From positions 1 to 7,632 of the forward strand of contig JAOACV010000095.1 in NCBI GenBank assembly GCA_026417675.1: 7,632 nucleotides of DNA. The letters run 5' to 3'. This DNA comes from Verrucomicrobiia bacterium. GTDB taxonomy: Bacteria; Verrucomicrobiota; Verrucomicrobiia; CAIQCK01. Shown in pieces: positions 1 to 6,135 of the stretch. The notes beneath the pieces were generated by a model, which worked only from the letters and a program-made list of their open reading frames with translations, ran no database searches and was not told the DNA's origin. A program made the translations under genes and the position numbers. How positions within the stretch are numbered: position 1 is the stretch's first letter; the number at the start of each line of letters is the position of its first letter.

Positions 1-762
1 CTCGCTCACGGGACTGCGCGTGAGCTGCTCGACGTTCGTGCCGTCGGCATTCATCCGGTGCAATCCCGGCGCGACCAGGTGCGCCGAACCGCCGCACAGG
101 ATCGTGTGCTCGCAACGGGTGGAGGAAAAAATGATGCCGCCATCCGGCAGGTAGCAAGGATGGATATCGTCGGTGTGCCAGCCTGGACGCCAACGCGCCG
201 CCTTTTCCGCTTCGTCGGGCGGCGGCCGCGAAATCTGGCGCAACCCCTTGCCGTCAGTCCTGACTTCCCAGATACGAAAGCCGGCGTCGGGGTTCTCGCG
301 GAAATCGAAGATGATCTTCCGGGCGTCAAACGACAGGCTGATCTTGCCAATGAAGCCCCTCCCGCCTGGCATTTGCGCGGCGGTGACGACCGGCCTTTCG
401 GTCTTGGTGCGGAGGTTGTAGATGTAGATGCCGTTGGATGGCACGAACCGGTCGGGCGCGGTCCCGTTGTTGATGTCGGTATAGTAGTGGTCCGACGAGT
501 AGGGCTTGCGTTTGACGAAGACGATCTCCTCGAAACCGACATCCTTCGGAGTGACCTCTCCTCCGGTGCCGGTGGAGATCATGGCCGGCGCGCGCGGCAC
601 AAACAACAGCGCAAGGATGAGCCAACTCCAGAAGCAGCGGTTGTCAACCGCCGCCGTGAGACACGCGCCCCATGCGGCGGCGGTTGTCAATCGCCGCTGC
701 ATGGGTGCCGCCCCGCAACGAGTTTCCATTGAAGAGTCCTGATTCAAGACGGCTCTGTTCAT
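1..762 (-). CDS. HzsA/TolB-like beta-propeller exported protein (C-terminus beyond left edge)
   Basis: Partial gene: 254 codons are open from the ATG at 760-762 to the window edge with no stop. The start is supported by an AGGA ribosome site at 772-775, about 9 bases upstream. After a ~43-residue N-terminal stretch comes a hydrophobic segment (about residues 44-60, FWSWLILALLFVPRAPA) that looks like a signal peptide or anchor. The rest is a repeated beta-blade pattern: a GIYIYNL strand (111-117), LSFDARKIIFDF (143-154), HPCYLPDGGIIFSS (201-214) and HRMNADGTNVEQLT (235-248). The DGxxIxFSSxR and MNADG phrases are typical of TolB-like propellers and, from memory, of the planctomycete/verrucomicrobial proteins related to the hydrazine synthase alpha-subunit middle domain. 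No CxxCH haem motif is visible in this part, so hydrazine chemistry should not be assumed. The role is unknown; an extracytoplasmic scaffold or binding protein is the best guess. It follows phoD on the same strand, 106 bases downstream. The first ~45 codons contain palindromes (see separate entries). Confidence 0.7.
   Translation of the reverse strand, partial: MNRAVLNQDSSMETRCGAAPMQRRLTTAAAWGACLTAAVDNRCFWSWLILALLFVPRAPAMISTGTGGEVTPKDVGFEEIVFVKRKPYSSDHYYTDINNGTAPDRFVPSNGIYIYNLRTKTERPVVTAAQMPGGRGFIGKISLSFDARKIIFDFRENPDAGFRIWEVRTDGKGLRQISRPPPDEAEKAARWRPGWHTDDIHPCYLPDGGIIFSSTRCEHTILCGGSAHLVAPGLHRMNADGTNVEQLTRSPVSE
637..651. repeat. GC-rich palindrome, copy 1 (perfect 7+1+7)
   Basis: The sequence GCGGTTGTCAACCGC is a perfect inverted repeat around base 644. 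Its core (CGGTTGTCAA followed by C/T-CG) recurs in copy 2, 36 bases away measured centre to centre at 644 and 687 (43 bases). It lies inside the N-terminal coding region of the HzsA/TolB-like gene, covering residues about 38-42, just before the hydrophobic segment. It could be part of a dispersed REP-like palindrome family, but no other copy is present in this window. Confidence 0.6.
669..705. repeat. GC-rich palindrome, copy 2 (18-base arms)
   Basis: A 37-base inverted repeat is centred on base 687. The arms run 669-686 and 688-705, and 16 of 18 positions are Watson-Crick complementary; the other two (676/698 and 683/691) are G-T pairs on the plus strand. The outer arms are CCCATGC and GCATGGG; the inner core repeats GGCGG/TTG-T-CAA of copy 1. 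It encodes residues about 20-31 of the HzsA/TolB-like protein. In the mRNA of that gene the two imperfect positions become A-C mismatches, but a long stable hairpin is still expected. Confidence 0.65.
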
Positions 763-868
763 GATCGCTCTTCCTTTCACGGTTTCACTTCCAACTTTGC
801 GCTCCATTTCTTCATGCGCTCGATGTGCAACGAGATTTACGGCAACCGGAGCGGGCGTCGGACTCCTT
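763..868. other. Intergenic gap between phoD and the HzsA/TolB-like gene, with a 12-codon ORF
   Basis: This 106-base gap on the minus strand has no clear rho-independent terminator after phoD and no convincing promoter pair. It contains a short frame, ATG at 813-815 to TGA at 777-779, reading MKKWSAKLEVKP. The frame stays open upstream of that ATG for seven more codons (ISLHIER) to a TAA at 837-839. The peptide ends 14 bases before the next gene's ATG. It may be a translated leader, the residual tail of a decayed gene, or chance. Confidence 0.3.
772..776 (-). promoter_or_regulatory. Ribosome binding site of the HzsA/TolB-like gene
   Basis: On the minus strand AAGGA lies about 8-9 bases before the ATG at 762-760. 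It decides the start: the later in-frame ATGs (codons 12 and 21) have no comparable site, and choosing them would drop part of the palindrome-encoded leader. Confidence 0.55.
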
Positions 869-2464
869 TCATTTCTTCGCAGGCGCCGCCGGTTTTGAGG
901 GGCCTGCCGATGCGGAGGGCTTCGGGGCGGACGCGGGCGTCGCCGCCTTTGGAGCGGACTTGGGCGTGGCGGGTGGCGCGGGTTTTGCTGCGGGCTGTGG
1001 CGTCGCAGGCTTCGGCGGCGGCGGGAAGGCTGCGGGGGTCGGTGGCGTGGCGGGTCTCACGACCTTGTGGAGCAAGGTGCCGCGATCGTCGTAGAAACTG
1101 ATCTCCAACGTCCGATCCGACGTGACACCCACTTGCAGGAACCCGCCGGATTTCTCCTTCTGCGCGTAGAGCTGTTTGACAAGACCCTGCGGGTCGGTGG
1201 AGTTGGGATCGCCCGGTTTGGGGCCGAGCCGGGAGTTCTCGTCGTGGAGGGCACCGCAGCAAAACTCCTCGTAGCCGATGGGATGCACGGAGTGGTATTG
1301 CCAGTGGCGGTCGCCGCGGAGGATGAACACGTTTCTGAGGTTTCTCTCCCGCAGCCATGCGAAAAAGGCGTCGCCTTCGTAGCGGAAGCCGCCGGGATTG
1401 GTGTGATTGTCGCTTTTCTTCGCGTCGTCGGGGCCTACCATCGGCGTGGGCGAGATGATCAGCTTGAAGGTTGCGTCACTGTTGCGCAGCGTCTGCATCA
1501 GCCACGCCTTTTGGTCGGGACCCCAGATCGTCTTTCTAGGACCGTCGGGCATCGCGTTCGGGCTGCGATAATCCCGGCCTTCGAGCATCCAGATCTGGAG
1601 GAACTTGTTGACGCGGTGGGTGCGGTAGGTGAGCGGCCTCTTCTCCAGTGGGTCCACGACGGGAAGTTGTTCGAGGAACGTCCGGACGCCGAGCGCGTGC
1701 GTGGGCGGCCGGTCGCCCGTGGTGTCGGCGTCGTTGTAGCGATAATCATGGTCGTCCTTGAGCCAGAACGCCGGCACGTCGCCGAAGAGCGTTACCACCC
1801 GCGGCTGGACGAACTGCTCGTGCCACTTGCGGCGCATTTCCTCCTGCGTCCGCGCGGGTTTCGTCTTGGGATGGTCGTAGTAAACGTTGTCGCCGGCTCC
1901 GACGAAGAAGTCCGGCTGCAGTTTGCGGATCGCCTCCATCGCAGGATAGCCGAGTTTTCTGTCCGCCTCCGGCGCCGCGCCTTCGCCGGTGTCGTTCGGG
2001 CCGCGGTGAAAGAAAGCGTAGTTCATGCAGTTGGCCATGACGAACTTCACAGGCGTCTCCGCGACGGTCGCCGGCAGCGTCTTAAAGCTGCGCGCCGGGC
2101 CGGGTTGCGCCGACTCACGAGTGGGGCCGAAATTCAGCCGGTAGTAATACTTCGTGCCGGGCTGCAGGCCGGTAACTTTCACTTTCACGATGAAGTCGCG
2201 GTCCGCCGTCGCCTCCATCCACTCGGTCTGGCACGCTTCTTGAAAACCCGCCTCGCGCGACAATTCAAAACACGCCCAGCCCGTCGCGCCCGGCACATCG
2301 CCGTCGCGCAAGCCTTGGGCGGCCGTAAGGCGCGATTGCAGGATGACGCTGGTCTGCGTCGGCTCGCCCGCCATTTCGCCTTGGGCGTGGAACAGCGGGG
2401 CCGCCGCGCCCGCAGCAGTGCCCGCCAGCATGGTGGCCACAACAACGGAAACGATGGTCTTCAT
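869..2464 (-). CDS. phoD: PhoD-family alkaline phosphatase/phosphodiesterase, secreted
   Basis: A 531-residue protein. The start at 2464 was chosen over a 48-codon longer frame because it gives a clean signal peptide (MKTIVSVVVATMLAGTAAGAAA) and has AGGAG at 2475-2479, ten bases upstream. An N-terminal fibronectin-like PhoD_N domain (about 25-130; VILQSRL, then VKVTGLQPGTKYYYRL) precedes the metallophosphoesterase domain (about 138-468). Metal-site motifs are visible: MANCMN (143-148), GAGDNVYYD (189-197), WLKDDHDYRYND (234-245) and RGDRHWQYHS (383-392). PhoD enzymes hydrolyse phosphate mono- and diesters outside the cytoplasm using Fe3+/Ca2+; the exact substrate here cannot be read from sequence. 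Residues 471-531 form a low-complexity Pro/Ala/Lys/Ser tail absent from the core family, perhaps a wall or surface spacer. The gene is divergent from the esterase at 2651 and is followed on the same strand by the propeller gene; a shared transcript is possible. No Pho box was identified. Confidence 0.9.
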   Translation of the reverse strand: MKTIVSVVVATMLAGTAAGAAAPLFHAQGEMAGEPTQTSVILQSRLTAAQGLRDGDVPGATGWACFELSREAGFQEACQTEWMEATADRDFIVKVKVTGLQPGTKYYYRLNFGPTRESAQPGPARSFKTLPATVAETPVKFVMANCMNYAFFHRGPNDTGEGAAPEADRKLGYPAMEAIRKLQPDFFVGAGDNVYYDHPKTKPARTQEEMRRKWHEQFVQPRVVTLFGDVPAFWLKDDHDYRYNDADTTGDRPPTHALGVRTFLEQLPVVDPLEKRPLTYRTHRVNKFLQIWMLEGRDYRSPNAMPDGPRKTIWGPDQKAWLMQTLRNSDATFKLIISPTPMVGPDDAKKSDNHTNPGGFRYEGDAFFAWLRERNLRNVFILRGDRHWQYHSVHPIGYEEFCCGALHDENSRLGPKPGDPNSTDPQGLVKQLYAQKEKSGGFLQVGVTSDRTLEISFYDDRGTLLHKVVRPATPPTPAAFPPPPKPATPQPAAKPAPPATPKSAPKAATPASAPKPSASAGPSKPAAPAKK

Positions 2465-2650
2465 ACAAGGTGTTCTCCTGGCGCAAATGGTGCCGTTTCG
2501 CGCGGCACTTTCAATCACGATTTTGGAGGAAAGCGACTCCAGCCACTCCGTTCCGCGGATAAGGGATTGGGATCGCGTTGGGGAGCGATGCAAACCCTTG
2601 CACCACAATCCTCTTGCGTTCCTGTCCGCCCCGCGTCAGAGAATCGTCGC
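2465..2650. promoter_or_regulatory. Divergent intergenic region between phoD and the esterase gene
   Basis: These 186 bases must hold the promoters for both divergent genes. I found no -35/-10 pair close to sigma-70 consensus in either direction. Two short inverted repeats are present: TGGAG/CTCCA (2524-2528 and 2537-2541) and TGCAA/TTGCA (2589-2593 and 2598-2602). Either could be an operator, but arms of five bases are expected by chance. Longer in-frame starts for both flanking genes reach into this region, so its true size depends on the start calls. Confidence 0.35.
2475..2479 (-). promoter_or_regulatory. Ribosome binding site of phoD
   Basis: AGGAG on the minus strand lies 10 bases before the ATG at 2464. 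It supports the start that produces a signal peptide rather than the 48-codon longer frame. Confidence 0.55.
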
Positions 2651-3964
2651 ATGAATCCAACTCTTCGCCGTCTGGCTCCGGTTCTCTTCGCGATCGCCTC
2701 CACCGCTCTCGCGCAGACCGACCCGCCATCCACCAATTACGTCCTTTCCGTCACCGCCGACCGGCCCGGCGCGATCTACCAACGAGGCGAGACTGTCGCG
2801 TTCACGATCAAGCTGCTCCACGACCAGCAGCCGGTGAGCGACGTGGAGATCGCATGGATGATCTCCAAAGACGGCGTGCCCCCGACCACCAGCGGCAGGG
2901 TGAAGCTCGCCGGCGGCGCCGCGACCGTCACGGGCCAGCTCGACGAACCGGGTTTTCTGCTCTGTCGCGCGCAGTTCACCGGCCCGAACAAACTCTCCCG
3001 CGTCGCCCTCGGCGGCGCGGCGGTTGACCCGCTTCAGATCAAGCCAAGCCTGCCGGCGCCGGACGACTTCGACGCGTTCTGGACTGCGCAGAAAAAGAAA
3101 CTCGCCGCAGTTCCCGTCAACCCGTGCCTGACGCCGGTCAAGTCGCCCTTGGAAGGCGTGGATTGCTTCGACCTCCAGGCTGACAGCATCGGCGCGCCCG
3201 TCAGCGGCTACCTCGCGCGGCCCGGCGGCGCGAAACCCAAAAGCCTGCCGATCATCCTTCTCGTCCACGGCGCCGGCGCGCGCAGTTCCAGCCTCGGCGC
3301 CGCCGCGGGGTGGGCGAAGCAGGGTTTTCTGGCGCTCGACATCAACGCCCACGGCATCCCCAACGGCAAGCCGGAAGAGTTCTACACGAGCCTCCGCGAC
3401 GGAGAACTGAAGGACTATCGCCTCCGGGGCCGTGAATCCCGCGACACGATCTATTTCCGCGGCATGTTCCTACGATTGGTCCGCGCTCTCGACTTCCTAA
3501 CGGCGCAGCCGGAATGGGACGGCCGCGCTGTCGTCGTCCACGGCAGCAGCCAGGGCGGCTACCAATCGCTCGTCGCCGCCGGCCTCGACCCCCGTGTGAC
3601 GTTCTTCGCCGCCGGCGTGCCGGCCGGCTGCGACCACACTGGCTGCGTTGTCGGCCGCGTCAACGGCTGGCCGAAGTTTATCGCCACCGGCGAGAAGCCC
3701 GCCCCCAACGTCGTCGAAGCCGTCCGCTACTACGATGCGGTGAACTTCGCCGCGCGCACCAAGGCTGCCGGCATTATCACCGTCGGCTTCATAGACACCA
3801 CCTGCCCGCCGACGGGCGTCTATGCCGCCTACAACGCCCTCCGCGGCAGGAAGGAAATCTTCAATGACGTCTTCTGCGGCCATGCCAACTCGCCGAAAGC
3901 CAGCGCCGCGATGCGCCAAGCGATTCTCGCTCATGTGGCCGAGATGAAACAGACAACGCGCTGA
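2651..3964 (+). CDS. Acetylxylan esterase / cephalosporin-C deacetylase-like secreted hydrolase (CE7-type)
   Basis: A 437-residue protein. The ATG at 2651 starts a good signal peptide (MNPTLRRLAPVLFAIASTALA, cleavage before Q22). An in-frame ATG at 2588 would bury it behind 21 residues, so 2651 is preferred, although its ribosome site is weak. Residues ~25-130 form a beta-rich Ig-like domain (YVLSVTADRPGAIYQRGETVAFTI). The alpha/beta hydrolase follows (about 131-434): oxyanion strand IILLVHGAG (201-209), nucleophile elbow HGSSQGGY with Ser300, acid Asp382 in GFIDTTCPP, and base His411 in FCGHANSP. The stretches RGMFLRLVRALDFL (270-283) and VYAAYNAL (390-397) fit the CE7 fold. CE7 enzymes remove acetyl groups from xylan-type oligosaccharides and small esters. 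All three catalytic residues are present, so it is probably active; the true substrate is inferred only. At ~437 residues it is about 110 longer than the classic CE7 enzyme, which the extra N-terminal domain explains. Its stop lies 19 bases from the convergent PriA-Sua5 ORF. Confidence 0.85.
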   Translation: MNPTLRRLAPVLFAIASTALAQTDPPSTNYVLSVTADRPGAIYQRGETVAFTIKLLHDQQPVSDVEIAWMISKDGVPPTTSGRVKLAGGAATVTGQLDEPGFLLCRAQFTGPNKLSRVALGGAAVDPLQIKPSLPAPDDFDAFWTAQKKKLAAVPVNPCLTPVKSPLEGVDCFDLQADSIGAPVSGYLARPGGAKPKSLPIILLVHGAGARSSSLGAAAGWAKQGFLALDINAHGIPNGKPEEFYTSLRDGELKDYRLRGRESRDTIYFRGMFLRLVRALDFLTAQPEWDGRAVVVHGSSQGGYQSLVAAGLDPRVTFFAAGVPAGCDHTGCVVGRVNGWPKFIATGEKPAPNVVEAVRYYDAVNFAARTKAAGIITVGFIDTTCPPTGVYAAYNALRGRKEIFNDVFCGHANSPKASAAMRQAILAHVAEMKQTTR

Positions 3965-3983
3965 GCTGTTTGGCTGGCGTTAC

Positions 3984-5372
3984 TCATGCCGGTCGTTCCG
4001 CCGCGCGGCGCAGCCGGTCCATGATCGCCACGCCCAGCCCCGTCTCCGGCACCGGTTCGGCCACGATCAGTTCCGCGCCCGCCGCGTCCAGCCGGCGCAG
4101 CGCGGCGAACAAGTTCGCCGCCGCCTCGCGCAGATCGCCGGACGGACTCAGGATTTCCACGGCCGCAAAATCCCCCGCCGGAGCGGAGCGAAACGCCAGG
4201 CAGCCGAGGCGTTTTGTCCTCCCTGGCACCGCGCCCTCCAACAAGCGCAGCGGCGTCCGCGGCGCGTAGTGGCGCTCCAACATGCCGGGCGATTCCGGCG
4301 TCGGCGAGGCCCGGCGCACGACGGCGACGTCGCGCGCGTTGTAGCGCGGCGCGTCCTCCTGTTTGTAGGAAGTTTCGTGTTCCTCGTCCACGACGATGAG
4401 GCCGAGGGGGTTGACGGGCGCGAACACCGCCGAGCGCGCGCCGATGACGATGCGGGCGCGGCCGTTGTGAATCTTGTGCCATTCGTCGTGGCGCTCGCCG
4501 GAGGAGAGATGACTGTGCAGGACGGCCACCTGCGTGCCGTAGCGTTTCGGGTTGAACCGCGACTTGAACCGCTCGACGGTTTGAGGCGTCAGCGCGATCT
4601 CCGGCACGAGCACAATGACGCCCTTGCCGAGGTCGAGGACGTGCTCGATGGCTTGCAGATAGACCTCCGTCTTGCCGCTGCCCGTGACGCCGTGCAGGAG
4701 CACCACCGGCGGATCGAGCGTCGCGATGCTCTTCCTGACCAGATCGAGCGCATTCCGCTGGGCCGCGCTCAGCGGCAGCGCCTCGCTCGGCACAAAAACC
4801 TCGTCGCCAAACGGGTCGCGTTCGCTGGTGCGGTAGGCGACCTCGACGATGCCCTTGCGTTTGAGCGTCTCCACCACGGCGGCGGTGACGCCGGCCTTGC
4901 GCACGAGTTCGGCCAGGAACATCCCGCTCGGATTGGCCTTGAGGATTTCGACGACCTGTCGCTGTTTGGCCGCGCGGGCGCCGAGGGCCGGCTCGATGTC
5001 GCCGACAGGCTTGAGCTGGACGTGCAGGTGTTGTTTGAAGCTCGCCTCGCCGCGCCGGACGACCTCCGGCAGCACGCAGCGCATGGCGGTCTCCACCGGG
5101 CAGCAGTAGTAGCGCGCCATCCAGCGGGCCAGCTCGATCAGCGTCGGGTCGAGCAACGGTTTGGCGCCGATGACGTCGGCAATCTCCTTGAGGTGGCGCG
5201 CGTCGGACTTCTCGGCGAAGCCGACGACGTGCCCCAGGACATTGCGATGGCCGAACGGCACGCGCACGCGCGAGCCGACATGAACCGCCGCGCGCAGTGG
5301 GTCGGGCACGCGATAATCAAACTCGCGCCCGACGGCGATCTCGACGACGACTTTGGCGATGGGGCCTGTCAC
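3984..5372 (-). CDS. Chimeric ORF: PriA N-terminal half fused to Sua5 C-terminal domain
   Basis: A continuous 462-residue frame. Residues 1-353 match PriA, the replication-restart helicase: DNA-binding N-terminal domain (IAKVVVEIAVGREFDYRVP, then VRVPFGHRNVLGHVVG), YYCCPVETAMRCVLP (88-102), Walker A GVTGSGKT (228-235), VLVPEIALTPQ (254-264) and DEEH box (329-332) with SYKQEDAPRYNARDVAVVR. At about residues 353-360 (bases ~4293-4316) the sequence switches. Residues 361-462 match the C-terminal domain of Sua5-type threonylcarbamoyl-AMP synthase (SPGMLERHYAPRTPL ... GLGVAIMDRLRRAA). Missing from PriA are helicase motifs III-VI, the zinc-binding cysteines and the C-terminal domain, roughly 380 residues. 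Missing from Sua5 is the entire catalytic YrdC domain, roughly 200 residues. Neither parent activity is expected. The GTG start at 5372 is firm: a TAG lies in frame four codons upstream. Likely a deletion between adjacent priA and sua5, or an assembly join. Confidence 0.85.
   Translation of the reverse strand: MTGPIAKVVVEIAVGREFDYRVPDPLRAAVHVGSRVRVPFGHRNVLGHVVGFAEKSDARHLKEIADVIGAKPLLDPTLIELARWMARYYCCPVETAMRCVLPEVVRRGEASFKQHLHVQLKPVGDIEPALGARAAKQRQVVEILKANPSGMFLAELVRKAGVTAAVVETLKRKGIVEVAYRTSERDPFGDEVFVPSEALPLSAAQRNALDLVRKSIATLDPPVVLLHGVTGSGKTEVYLQAIEHVLDLGKGVIVLVPEIALTPQTVERFKSRFNPKRYGTQVAVLHSHLSSGERHDEWHKIHNGRARIVIGARSAVFAPVNPLGLIVVDEEHETSYKQEDAPRYNARDVAVVRRASPTPESPGMLERHYAPRTPLRLLEGAVPGRTKRLGCLAFRSAPAGDFAAVEILSPSGDLREAAANLFAALRRLDAAGAELIVAEPVPETGLGVAIMDRLRRAAERPA
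4293..4316 (-). other. Junction between PriA-like and Sua5-like sequence
   Basis: On the minus strand the last clear PriA codons are VVR (ending near 4314), and the first clear Sua5 codons are SPGML (starting near 4292). The bridging residues RASPTPE could belong to either side. PriA proteins carry a GSATPSLES motif a dozen residues further on, and Sua5 linkers are often Pro/Ser/Glu-rich before SPGM. Reading frame is kept with no stop and no change in base composition. Confidence 0.7.
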
Positions 5373-5427
5373 GCGCGAAGCCTAAGACGGAAACCGCAAA
5401 ACGTGAAGCGCAAGTTCCACCGGGACG

Positions 5428-5456
5428 TTGCCAAAACGGATTCCGGGCGTCATACT
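5428..5456 (+). promoter_or_regulatory. Candidate sigma-70-type promoter of the lytic transglycosylase gene
   Basis: TTGCCA (5428-5433, five of six to TTGACA) and CATACT (5451-5456, four of six to TATAAT) are spaced by exactly 17 bases. The expected transcription start, about seven bases after the -10 box, falls at or next to the GTG at 5463, so the message could be leaderless. It sits in the 90-base divergent gap between the PriA-Sua5 ORF and this gene. PVC promoters may deviate from the E. coli consensus, so this is tentative. Confidence 0.35.
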
Positions 5457-5462
5457 CCGCGC

Positions 5463-6035
5463 GTGAGCCGATGGCGCAAATTGCGCGGTCTGTTGAACGC
5501 CGGCGTTGTGTTGGCGGTGCTGGGCGCGGCGGTTTTTTACGGCTATCGCTACTGGTGGGAGCATCGGTTCGACGACGAGATTCTGGCGGTCGCGCAGAAA
5601 CACGGCCTCAGCCCGTTTCTGGTGAAGGCGGTGGTCTGGCGCGAGAGCCGCTTTGATCCGAACGCGCGCGGGCGCAAGGGCGAGATCGGGTTGATGCAGA
5701 TCATGCCCGCCACCGCGCACGAATGGGCGAAGGCGCATGGTGTGGCGGGGTTTGATCCGCAGCAGGCGCTGTTCATTCCGGCGACAACCCTCGACATCGG
5801 CTGCTGGTATCTGCGGCGCGCCTTGGACCGATGGGCCGGCAGCACGAGCGATCCGGTCCCGTTCGCGCTGGCCGAATACAACGCCGGTCGCAGCAACGCG
5901 CTGCGCTGGGCCACCGGTCCGAAGCCGTTCGACCCCCGGCAGTTCGTCTCGAACGTCACTTACCGCACAACGCGCGCCTATATCCTGACGACGCAGCAGC
6001 AATGCCAGCGGTATGCCGCCAGGGGACATTTGTAG
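5463..6035 (+). CDS. Small membrane-anchored lytic transglycosylase (SLT family)
   Basis: A 190-residue protein from the GTG at 5463. An in-frame GTG at 5403 would add 20 polar residues; the shorter form puts the membrane segment near the N-terminus and fits the candidate promoter. Residues 12-28 form one hydrophobic helix after a basic start (SRWRKLR), an inside-to-outside signal anchor. The SLT domain spans about 36-180: catalytic Glu61 in WRESRFDPNA (59-68), GEIGLMQIMPATA (73-85) and AEYNAG (137-142) are the family's hallmark motifs, all intact. Such enzymes cut the glycosidic bond between N-acetylmuramic acid and N-acetylglucosamine in peptidoglycan, leaving 1,6-anhydro ends, during wall turnover or insertion of envelope complexes. 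It is short for the family, carrying the catalytic domain and little else. No Shine-Dalgarno sequence precedes the chosen start. It is divergent from the PriA-Sua5 ORF and converges on the acyltransferase gene. Confidence 0.85.
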   Translation: MSRWRKLRGLLNAGVVLAVLGAAVFYGYRYWWEHRFDDEILAVAQKHGLSPFLVKAVVWRESRFDPNARGRKGEIGLMQIMPATAHEWAKAHGVAGFDPQQALFIPATTLDIGCWYLRRALDRWAGSTSDPVPFALAEYNAGRSNALRWATGPKPFDPRQFVSNVTYRTTRAYILTTQQQCQRYAARGHL

Positions 6036-6135
6036 TCCGGTCGCGGCTGAACGGGCGGAGGGAAGGGGAAACTCCCAACTCCAAATCGCTCCGTTGACGC
6101 GCGGGTGTTTTGCGGATTGGAGCGTGTTTGTGCGA
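6036..6135. other. Convergent intergenic region with imperfect inverted repeat
   Basis: These 100 bases separate the convergent transglycosylase and acyltransferase genes. CTCCAAATCGC (6079-6089) can pair with GCGGATTGGAG (6112-6122), ten of eleven positions including one wobble, around a 22-base loop. The plus strand then has CGTGTTTG, only weakly T-rich. It may act as a two-way terminator, but the long loop and lack of a U-tract make it a poor rho-independent candidate. Confidence 0.3.

Noticed and set aside
58..732. Plus-strand ORF of 224 residues antisense to the propeller gene
   Set aside because: The minus frame has coherent propeller motifs, an export segment and a ribosome site; the plus frame is Arg/Gly/Val-rich with no recognisable domain.
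825..1094. Glycine/alanine-rich plus-strand ORF resembling a structural repeat protein
   Set aside because: It is the reverse reading of the low-complexity Pro/Ala/Lys tail of phoD.
1067..2650. Long plus-strand open stretch antisense to phoD and continuous with the esterase
   Set aside because: It is the GC-driven antisense shadow of phoD. A clean signal peptide at 2651 marks the real esterase start, and the upstream translation shows no domain.
3965..3983. Possible terminator between the esterase and the PriA-Sua5 ORF
   Set aside because: Only 19 bases lie between the two stops and no stem with a T-tract is visible.
4280..4282. Independent small Sua5-domain gene starting at the internal ATG (PGM-LERHYAP)
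   Set aside because: The ATG lies inside a conserved Sua5 motif, has no ribosome site, and the frame is continuous from the PriA part, so a single fused ORF is simpler.
4269..5402. Plus-strand open stretch antisense to the PriA-Sua5 ORF, continuous with the transglycosylase
   Set aside because: Same codon-bias shadow effect; the translation is Arg/Ala/Asp-rich and motif-free until the membrane anchor after 5463.
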